Source: an uncultured Bacteroidota bacterium
GTDB taxonomy: Bacteria; Bacteroidota; Bacteroidia; Chitinophagales; Chitinophagaceae
NCBI GenBank assembly: GCA_903877645.1
Contig: CAIRES010000035.1
Coordinates: 62,001 to 126,000 of the forward strand
Direction of reading: 5' to 3'
Length of the DNA: 64,000 bases
The notes beneath the pieces were generated by a model. The model was not told the origin of the DNA. It saw only the letters and a program-made list of their open reading frames with translations, and did no database searches. The stretch's first letter is position 1. Each line of letters begins with the position of its first letter. Made by a program: the position numbers and the translations under genes. Shown one piece after another: positions 51,790 through 59,600 of the stretch.

Positions 51790-53046
51790 ATGACTGTGCA
51801 GCAATTGAGTACTACTGTTATTATTATAGGCGCCGGCCCTGCGGGTGCAGGTACTTCCTTTTTTTTGACGAAGTATGGGATACCGCATATTGTCATTGAG
51901 AAAGAAACCTTTCCGCGGGATAAAGTGTGTGGTGATGCGTGCAGTGGTAAGACTGCTCTGGTCATTAACCGGGCTAACCCGGAATGGCTGGCAGAGATAC
52001 TGGGGGATGCACAGAGCTTTTTGCCATCGTGGGGTATCACGTTTGTAGCGCCTGACGGTAAGTCGCTGGATATTCCGTTTACACTTGCGCGTACGCAGGA
52101 GACACCTGCGCCGGGGTTTACAGTGCCGCGGATGGTGCTGGATGATTTTTTATTCAATAAAATGCCTTCTCCGTACTGCACCATTTTCCAGAATGCTACG
52201 GTAAGTGAAATAGCGCGTGTGGGAGATAGTGTAAAAGTGACGATGACGCATGAACGTGCCATTTATGAAGTGACTGCGTCTTTGATCATAGGTGCGGATG
52301 GGGATAAAAGCATGGTGCGGAAACAATTTTCAGGGCTTGATACAACGCCTAAAACCTATGCTGTAGGCCTGAGGGCGTATTATGAGGGGGTGACGGGATT
52401 AAGCAAGGACAATTTTATAGAGTTGCATTTTTTGCCTGAAATGTTGCCCGGCTATTTGTGGATATTTCCTTTGCCGAATGGTATGGCGAATGTGGGGGTG
52501 GGGATACTATCGGAGGTGGTGAGGAAGAAAAAGATCAACCTGCGGGAGCAGATGCTGCATGCTATAAAGACAAATCCGCAGATAGCGCCAAGATTTGCAA
52601 ATGCAAAGCTAAATGGCAAGATACAAGGGTGGGGGCTGCCGCTGGCGATGGAACGACAAAACTTGTCGGGAGATAATTTTATACTCACAGGCGATGCTGC
52701 CTGCCTTATCGATCCGTTTAGCGGTGAGGGCATAGGCAATGCGTTATATAGTGGCATGCTGGCCGCCATGGCGATTCAGCATGCAGTAGAACAAAATGAT
52801 TTTTCGGGAGCATTTCTTAAATCAGCTTATGACGATGTTGTATACAAGCGGCTGGGTGATGAGCTGCGCATCAGTGCCGCATTGCAAAAGCTGTGCAAAT
52901 ATCAGTGGCTGTTCAATTTTGTAGTGAAAAAGGCACGCAAGAGTGCTTCTTTAAGAAATACGATCAGTGCTATGTTTTCCAATATAGACCTGAGGGATCA
53001 ACTGCGAAGGCCATCATTTTATCTGAAGATATTGTTTAACAGGTAG
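51790..53046 (+). CDS. geranylgeranyl reductase-family FAD-dependent oxidoreductase
   Basis: 418 residues from the ATG at 51790, just before the FAD motif (TTVIIIGAGPAGAGTSFFLTKYGIPHIVIEKETFPRDKVCGD). Further motifs: LIIGADGDKSMVRKQF, and GDNFILTGDAACLIDPFSGEGIGNALYSG for the second FAD contact. Members reduce isoprenoid chains or halogenate/hydroxylate small molecules. The CGD motif and C-terminal region fit the GGR group common in Bacteroidota. It is divergent from moeA with about 150 bp between; no link to molybdenum is evident. Confidence 0.88.
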   Translation: MTVQQLSTTVIIIGAGPAGAGTSFFLTKYGIPHIVIEKETFPRDKVCGDACSGKTALVINRANPEWLAEILGDAQSFLPSWGITFVAPDGKSLDIPFTLARTQETPAPGFTVPRMVLDDFLFNKMPSPYCTIFQNATVSEIARVGDSVKVTMTHERAIYEVTASLIIGADGDKSMVRKQFSGLDTTPKTYAVGLRAYYEGVTGLSKDNFIELHFLPEMLPGYLWIFPLPNGMANVGVGILSEVVRKKKINLREQMLHAIKTNPQIAPRFANAKLNGKIQGWGLPLAMERQNLSGDNFILTGDAACLIDPFSGEGIGNALYSGMLAAMAIQHAVEQNDFSGAFLKSAYDDVVYKRLGDELRISAALQKLCKYQWLFNFVVKKARKSASLRNTISAMFSNIDLRDQLRRPSFYLKILFNR

Positions 53047-53086
53047 CACCTGCGGGTTAGAGACGGGTACAGGTGAAATTATTGCT

Positions 53087-53094
53087 TACCTTTG
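53087..53094 (+). promoter_or_regulatory. -7 promoter box of the ABC permease gene
   Basis: TACCTTTG, full consensus, 17 bp before the ATG at 53112. Its position argues against the longer start at 53073. Confidence 0.45.
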
Positions 53095-53111
53095 ATGTAC
53101 AGAAGCCATAT

Positions 53112-54209
53112 ATGACCAACTATAGCAATTTAAGGGCGATGCGCTCGCTGATCAAGGCGAGTTTGCAATCGATATTCAAAAGCCCGTCTGCAATCATATT
53201 CACTATTGCTTTTCCGCTGATCTTCATTCTTGTTTTTGGGTTTTTGGGCGAGGGTAGTGGTTTTAGTATTAAAGTGGCTACAGCTCCGGGCAGTGATACG
53301 ACAAGCCAGCTTTATGCGGTACTGCACCAGATACCTGTGCTGAAGTGGGTGAATAAAGACACAGCCGGTATCAACAAAATGCTGAAGGAGGGAGATATAG
53401 CAGCTACTATAGCTATACACGAACAGGCAGCCGGAGCAAAGCCGAAGTACCAAATAGCTTTGATCACAGCATCTTCTCAAAGAGATAAAGTACAGCAGCT
53501 GCAGGGGATATTGAAGTCAATGGTGCAACTACAGGATCCTGAAATAGAAAAGCGCGAAGCTGAGATCGCGGAGATCAATTCGCAGGAATATAAAGTGCGT
53601 GCTTACAAAACGATAGATTTCATATTACCCGGGCAGTTGAGTTTTTCGTTACTGGCATCAGGTGTATTCGGTACAGCATTTGTGTTTTTCAACTTGCGGC
53701 AGACACTTGTGTTGAAGCGCTTCTTCGCCACACCTGTGCGCAAGGAAGCTATTGTGATCAGTGAGGGTATTGCGCGCATGTTGTTCCAGCTTATTGGCGC
53801 TATGATCATTATCGGTATCGGTAAGCTAGCCTTTGGTTATACACTTTACCATGGCTGGATCACCTTTGTAGAAATGCTTGCGGTATGTTCATTGGCGTTA
53901 CTTATTTTTATGGGTTTCGGGTTTATCATCAGTGGTATTGCCAAGAGTGAATCAGCGATACCTCCATTCTCTAACCTCATCACGCTGCCACAATTCTTGC
54001 TGGCGGGCACCTTTTTTTCGATAGATAATTTTCCGCATTGGCTTCAGCCGTTTTGCAGGGCTCTGCCGCTTACTTATCTTAACGATGCCCTCCGCAAGAT
54101 GGCCTTTGACGGCGCCGGTATCTGGGAGATCAGGATGGATATTTTTGTGCTGCTCATCTGGGGCGTAGTGATCTATGCCATTGCGGGCAGAACTTTTAAG
54201 TGGGAATAG
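53112..54209 (+). CDS. ABC-2 type transporter permease
   Basis: 365 residues from the ATG at 53112. First membrane helix at residues about 25-45 (PSAIIFTIAFPLIFILVFGFL), then a periplasmic domain of about 150 residues (ATAPGSDTTSQLYAVL ... AEIAEINSQEYKVRAY), then five helices in the C-terminal half (FGTAFVFFNLRQTLVLKRFFATPVRKEAIVISEGIARML, LPQFLLAGTFFSIDNFPHWL). This is the DrrB/YhhJ-like layout of exporters for drugs, lipids or polysaccharides. No ATPase gene adjoins, so its partner is coded elsewhere. Confidence 0.88.
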   Translation: MTNYSNLRAMRSLIKASLQSIFKSPSAIIFTIAFPLIFILVFGFLGEGSGFSIKVATAPGSDTTSQLYAVLHQIPVLKWVNKDTAGINKMLKEGDIAATIAIHEQAAGAKPKYQIALITASSQRDKVQQLQGILKSMVQLQDPEIEKREAEIAEINSQEYKVRAYKTIDFILPGQLSFSLLASGVFGTAFVFFNLRQTLVLKRFFATPVRKEAIVISEGIARMLFQLIGAMIIIGIGKLAFGYTLYHGWITFVEMLAVCSLALLIFMGFGFIISGIAKSESAIPPFSNLITLPQFLLAGTFFSIDNFPHWLQPFCRALPLTYLNDALRKMAFDGAGIWEIRMDIFVLLIWGVVIYAIAGRTFKWE

Positions 54210-54233
54210 TATTCAGTCATTCAACTTCAATAA

Positions 54234-54692
54234 TTGTCACAACTTATTATATACACAGATGGCGCTGCGCGTGGTAATCCCGGCAATGGCGGGTATGGCG
54301 CGGTGTTGCATTGGGGTACTGTAACCAAAGAAATATCGCAGGGTTACCGGCATACGACCAACAACCGGATGGAGCTGATGGCTGTGATAGCCGCTGTGAA
54401 ATTACTGACAAGGGAAAGCCTTGATATCACTGTGTATACAGACTCGGCTTATGTAGTGAATACGGTGGAGAAAGGCTGGCTGTTCAACTGGGCGAGGAAT
54501 GGCTACAAGGGCAAGAAGAATGCCGACCTGTGGGCGCAATATCTTGCACTGCATAAGAAGCACCGGGTCAAATTTGTATGGGTGAAGGGCCATGCGGATA
54601 ATAAATGGAACAACCGCTGCGATGAGCTGGCTACGGCTGCTGCAGATGGCGGCAACCTGCTCGAAGATGTTGGGTATCAGCCGGGAGAATAA
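54234..54692 (+). CDS. rnhA: ribonuclease HI
   Basis: 152 residues, TTG start. RNase HI removes RNA from RNA-DNA hybrids. The DEDD metal ligands are visible: Asp in IIYTDGAARGNPGNGGYG, Glu in NNRMELMAVI, Asp in VYTDSAYVVNTV and Asp in NRCDELATAAA. The catalytic-loop His is in WVKGHADNKWNNRCD. It includes the basic handle (WARNGYKGKKNADLW). Normal length. Confidence 0.95.
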   Translation: MSQLIIYTDGAARGNPGNGGYGAVLHWGTVTKEISQGYRHTTNNRMELMAVIAAVKLLTRESLDITVYTDSAYVVNTVEKGWLFNWARNGYKGKKNADLWAQYLALHKKHRVKFVWVKGHADNKWNNRCDELATAAADGGNLLEDVGYQPGE

Positions 54693-54694
54693 AA

Positions 54695-55396
54695 CTATCC
54701 CTCGAGGTGAATGGAGATAACGATCATGCGGGTATACAGCGATTGTATCGCATTATTAAGTTGTAAGTGCTTATCGCCTGAATATAGCTGGTTGGTAAGG
54801 CCCTGGCTTAGTTTTATCTCAGGAGAGAAGATAAAGCTGGGGTTGAAGAACTCAAAGCCCACACCTAATTCATAACCGAAATCAACCGGGCTTATTTTCA
54901 GAAATTCATCGGTACGGTGCGAGCGTGCATTCGCGGCAAGGTCATAATCAAATTTGACACCGGTGAGGCCATAAAAGCGGAAATTATTGATCCTGTCGCT
55001 TTTGAATTTCAATTGCAGCGGCAAGTGCATATAGATGGCCTCAATAGTTTTGTTGAGGGTACTGTCCCCTGGGATGTTGTATTGGTATTCTATATTTTTT
55101 TCGGCAAAGGCAAGAGAGGGTACAAAGCGCAGATCAATAAAATTAGAGAGCTTCAGGTTACCTACAAGGCCAAGGTTGAAGCCGGGCTGCCAATGGGGCT
55201 GTATCCGTTTAAAAGTATCGGTAGCAGCGAATGACTGGGTGTATTGTATCTGGTACACAGAGAAATTGAGGCCGAAAGTGATGCCAAAGTAGTAGGGTTT
55301 GTCATCATGCTCGGGCATATTGAGCATAGTACGCTGCGCCAAAACGGGAAATGCTGCTAATAAAAAGAAGAAAATTAAGAGGTTGCCGCGGCGCAT
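54695..55396 (-). CDS. porT: type IX secretion system protein PorT family (outer-membrane barrel)
   Basis: 233 residues from the ATG at 55396. Signal peptide RRGNLLIFFFLLAAFPVLAQ, then strands of an eight-strand barrel: KPYYFGITFGLNFSVYQIQYTQSF, PGFNLGLVGNLKLSNFIDLRFVPSLAFAEK, FRFYGLTGVKFDYDLA and FGYELGVGFEFFNPSFIFSPEIKLSQGL. The opening strand and size fit the PorT family needed for T9SS assembly and gliding. Four T9SS cargo proteins are coded in this window. The stop is 3 bp from that of rnhA, and the two genes converge. Confidence 0.82.
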   Translation of the reverse strand: MRRGNLLIFFFLLAAFPVLAQRTMLNMPEHDDKPYYFGITFGLNFSVYQIQYTQSFAATDTFKRIQPHWQPGFNLGLVGNLKLSNFIDLRFVPSLAFAEKNIEYQYNIPGDSTLNKTIEAIYMHLPLQLKFKSDRINNFRFYGLTGVKFDYDLAANARSHRTDEFLKISPVDFGYELGVGFEFFNPSFIFSPEIKLSQGLTNQLYSGDKHLQLNNAIQSLYTRMIVISIHLEG

Positions 55397-55816
55397 GTAT
55401 ACTTTTGTATGAAGATAAACGCAAAAAGCAAAGATAAAGTATCTGGACGGTATGGCGGGAGGGCTAATTATATTAAAATTAATTATTTTTACAAAATAAT
55501 TACAATTGGTTAACAAATTATCACTAAATTTGTCCTTGTAATCACGAACTATATCATCACTATATAAGATATTTCCCTAACACCGTGAGAACGCAAGCCC
55601 CTTGCAAGAGGGGCTTTTTCGTGCCCATCAGCAGGTTAAAGCCAACTATGAACATTAGTTTTTGGAATGAAAATTGTTGCATCAATGTTGCAGGGCCGGG
55701 CATCAGCATAGCAAGATCAATTATTGTTTTACCGGGTACTGCATAAAATTTATTAAGAAATAAACGCCATCTTTTAGCAAACATTTAATATTTTAGCCGT
55801 TTAAAAGGGATAGTCT
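55397..55816. other. 420-bp intergenic region with a candidate small RNA
   Basis: No protein gene is supported. The first 140 bp are AT-rich. A promoter-to-terminator unit lies at 55525-55619. The last 200 bp show no further structure apart from the AT-rich leader of the EGF-like lipoprotein gene. Confidence 0.5.
55538..55619 (+). ncRNA. candidate small RNA of about 80 nt
   Basis: A consensus -7 box TAAATTTG (55525-55532), with a TTG 16 bp upstream, would start a transcript near 55538. It ends at a strong terminator: AAGCCCCT (55595-55602), 6-base loop, AGGGGCTT (55609-55616), T-run to 55619. No open reading frame fits between them and no known RNA family was recognised. Alternatively the hairpin is a terminator for some longer read-through transcript, but both flanking genes on the left face each other with no upstream forward gene closer than rnhA. 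Confidence 0.4.
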
Positions 55817-56323
55817 ATGAAATTTATACGGAGCATCATGCTCACCGTTTTGATCACATTGTCGGTATTTTCTGCGGTTGTGTATACCGCATGCAACAAG
55901 AATAAGTGCGATAGTGTAACCTGCAAGAACCGCGGCGCCTGCGATGGCGGCTACTGCTTTTGCCTTACCGGTTTTGAAGGGCCAAGGTGTGCTACCTTCA
56001 GCAGGGATAAATTTTTGTACACCTTCAGCGGCGCTGACAGCTGCACCAGGAACCCTTATGACCAATACCAGGTACAGTTCCTTGCCACATTGAATGATAC
56101 TGTGGAAATGACCATGTTCAACTTACTGAACAACCCTATGGACAGCGCTATATGCACTATGCAGTCTACCGATTCTTTTTCTTTCATTGGCAGCAACAAC
56201 AGTACCACTTATAGCGGCTGGGGCAAGATCAGTAATGATAGCCTGTGGATGACGTACCATGTGATACATGACACCACATCTTATGACTGTAAGTATTTTG
56301 CACTGAAGTTGACAAGGCCATAA
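55817..56323 (+). CDS. lipoprotein with an EGF-like domain
   Basis: 168 residues. Lipoprotein signal (RSIMLTVLITLSVFSAVVYTAC). Directly after the lipidated Cys comes a compact six-cysteine EGF-like module (NKCDSVTCKNRGACDGGYCFCLTGFEGPRC, residues about 30-60), with the typical G-x-x-C-x-C-x-x-G-F-x-G-x-x-C end. The remaining 105 residues form a beta-rich domain (YQVQFLATLNDTVEMTMFNLLN, SFSFIGSNNSTTYSGWGKISND). A surface or periplasmic lipoprotein; its partner is unknown. A strong terminator follows. Confidence 0.78.
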   Translation: MKFIRSIMLTVLITLSVFSAVVYTACNKNKCDSVTCKNRGACDGGYCFCLTGFEGPRCATFSRDKFLYTFSGADSCTRNPYDQYQVQFLATLNDTVEMTMFNLLNNPMDSAICTMQSTDSFSFIGSNNSTTYSGWGKISNDSLWMTYHVIHDTTSYDCKYFALKLTRP

Positions 56324-56356
56324 ATAAAATACTAATTTAGCCAGCATATCAGATCG

Positions 56357-56385
56357 AAAAAACCGCCTCTTCCGGCGGTTTTTTT
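56357..56385 (+). terminator. terminator after the EGF-like lipoprotein gene
   Basis: AACCGCC (56361-56367) and GGCGGTT (56374-56380) with a 6-base loop, an A-run before and a seven-T run after. It works in both directions. Confidence 0.8.
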
Positions 56386-56608
56386 ATTATGAATATTAAT
56401 CAGGGGTTTATATTTGAAATGAGCGTTGGGAGCAGCAGACATGCGACTATATAAATAATTAAATAATTCTTTGGCAGATATTGGTAAATGTTGTAACTTT
56501 TCGGCATCAATAATATTTTAACGTTTGTATAGCAAGTGATACTATGCGTGCGTTATGCATTTACACTTGTGGTAAAATATATTCGAGCATATTTTAAAAA
56601 GCTGAACA

Positions 56609-59600
56609 ATGAAAAAACTGTACAATTCCTTTAAGCTTCTATTAGCGCTCAGTGCTCTTGGGTTGAGCCTCAATGCCAGTGCCCAGACGACAACGTTTTC
56701 TACGCCAGGTATCAGTACCTATGTGGTGCCGGCGGGTGTTACCAGTGTATCGGTAAATGTGATGGGCGCAATAGGCGGCCTCAATTCGGATGAGTTCGAT
56801 TATGACGACAGCGGTGGGAAAGGTGCATGTGTCCGGGCTTATCTTGCGGTGACCGCAGGGCAGGTACTCACCATTTCGGTGGGTGGCCGTGGTGGTGTCG
56901 GTACAGCAACCACAGGCGGTGCTGGAGGTTCTTCGGCATCAGGATATACAGGTGCGCCGGGCGGTAACTTCTCCGGCGGTGGCGGCGTGAGCGGTGGTGG
57001 CGGCGGTGGCGCATCCCTGATACTCATTAGTGGCGTGCCTGAGGTAATAGCAGGCGGCGGTGGCGGCGCAGGTGCGCTAGCCGGCAGCAATGCAGAAAGG
57101 GGCGGTGATGGCGGTGGTACCGGTGTTGGTAATACCGGGGGTGAAAGTGCGCCAAGTTCTTCCAGTGCGAGTGGTGGTGCTGGCGGTAACGCAGGAGTTG
57201 GTGGCGCTGCCGGGCTCGCTACAATCGCAGGATCGCCATCAGGCACACCCGGTACGACTACTTCGGGTGGCGCAGGTGGCGCTAATTCTACCGGCGGCGG
57301 CGGCGGCGGTGGTAATGGCGGCGGCGGCGGCGGCGCATTCTCAGGCGGCGGCGGCGGCGGTGATTATGTAAATAACAGCCTCGTATATTTTGCAACCATA
57401 CCTGCCGATACCCGTGGGTGCAATGCGGGCCCCGATGGCGCTATAAGCATTACGGTAACCTGTACCGTGAACCCGATAACTGGGCCGGACAGTGTGTGCT
57501 ATAATTCAAACATAAGACTGCGTGACGTATCGCCAGGTGGTACCTGGAGCACAGGTGACGGATCAATAGCTACAGTAAGCCCGACAACGGGTGTAGTAAC
57601 GGGTACTGCCGCAGGTGGCGGTGCAACACTGATCACTTATACAACAGGCGCGGCATGCCTTACCACTTACCTGGTAACAGTAAACCCATTGCCCCCGACA
57701 TTTGCTGCACCCTCATTTGTGTGTGTGCAATCCCAGCTCACTACGTTAACCGAATCTGTGAGTGGCAAATGGAGCATTGATGATACCTCACGTGCAAAAA
57801 TAGATTCATTGACAGGTGTAGTAACGGGGGATAGCTCCGGGTCTGCGAATATAATTTTTACATCAACGGCCGGCGGATGCAGTGTATCCGGCCTTTTGAT
57901 CATTAATGCAATACCTGATTCCATAGTAGGGCTTGACTCTGTCTGCCAAACAGGCTCGGTAGTGCTTACCGATGCAGCAAGTCCGGGAGGCACATGGTCT
58001 GCTGTAACCGGAGGGATAGTTTCTATAACCCCTGCCGGAACTACTGCAATAGTGAACGGAACGGCGGGAGGAGTGACACTGATCAGCTATACCTTCCCGA
58101 GCGGATGCGCGGCAGTGGTATCATTTACAGTAGATCCGGCGCCATCTGCGATAGGCGGGCCCAACGCTATATGCTTGACAGATACGATTGAAGCTGAAAC
58201 GAACACAGTATTAGGTGGTACATGGACTTGTGCGCCGCTTACATCAGCCACAATAGATCCGGTTACCGGCGTTATCAGGCCGTTAGTTGCCCCGAGTTCT
58301 ATAACAGTAACATACACAACCCGTTCAGGTTGTACTAAGACGAAAGTAGTAACGATAAATAACATTCCTAACCCGATAACAGGGCCCGATAATGTGTGTG
58401 AAAATTCAAACATACTGGAAAGCACTACATCATCAGGCGGTACATGGAGCAGTGTGTTCACAGGTGTTGCTACTGTTACCAGTGGCGGCTCTGTGCATGG
58501 TGTGATCATTGCCGGCGGGATAGATACGATAAAATATACATTGAGCAGCACGGGTTGTTTTGTGGAGAAAATAGTAACGGTAAATCCACGCCCGGCTGTA
58601 ATAACCGGCCAGACCACCTTTTGCGTGGGTACGCCTGGTAATATAATTTCCGGCCCCGCAGGAGGTACCTGGACGAATGTGACTGTAGTAACCCCTACGG
58701 GTTCTATAGATGGCAGTACAGGAACCTTTGACCCATACGGCCCGGGAGCTGGATTAGACTCAATAATATATACCTTACCTACAGGATGTTTAAGGCTACA
58801 GATCGTAACGGTAAATCCTGTTCCGGTGATCAGTGGCCCAAACCAGGTATGTGTTTCTTCTTTAATAAATCTACACACAACTATCACCGGATCCTGGAGC
58901 GCAAGCAACGGTGATGTGACTTTGAGCCCCGGCGGCCCATTAACAGAAGTAGTGTTGGGCGCCAGTGCCGGCAATGTAGTGATAACAGAGGTAATACCAA
59001 CTACTGGTTGTATCGCTACCTATGATATGACGGTAAATCCTTTGCCATCACCGGTCGTTGGCACCAATACGATATGTCAACTCGATTCTACATTACTCAC
59101 CGATCCAGACGGACCGGGATTATGGAGTGTATTGAGCGGTGGCGCTACAATCGGCTCGGCCGGTGAAGTGACAGGTATTACCCCTCCAACTGCTGTTATT
59201 GTATATAGCCTTACTACCACGGGATGCTTCACTACCTTCAATTTGAATATTAATCCTGCGCCTGGAGTATTTGGTGGCCCTTCAAAGATGTGTATAGGAG
59301 ATCCTGCTGTTACACTTACGTCTACGGGCGGTGGTACCTGGACGAGCAGTAACACGAGTGTGGCCAACATAGGATCGCTTAGCGGTTCGGTAACAGATGG
59401 TGGCACGAGTGGTACAACGATCATTACCAATACGATAGGGTCAACGGGTTGCTTCCGAACGGGGATATTCACTGTTAATGCGCTTCCTGCCGCAATATCA
59501 GGACCCTCAACAGTATGTACAGGCAACCAGGTAACACTTGCCGACGGATCGGGAACAAGTACGTGGTCTGTTTCTGTGGCCAGTTCGCCGTATCTCTCAG

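Noticed and set aside
55560-55784. 74-residue reverse open frame
   Set aside because: It reads through the strong hairpin terminator at 55595-55619 and has no family or promoter.
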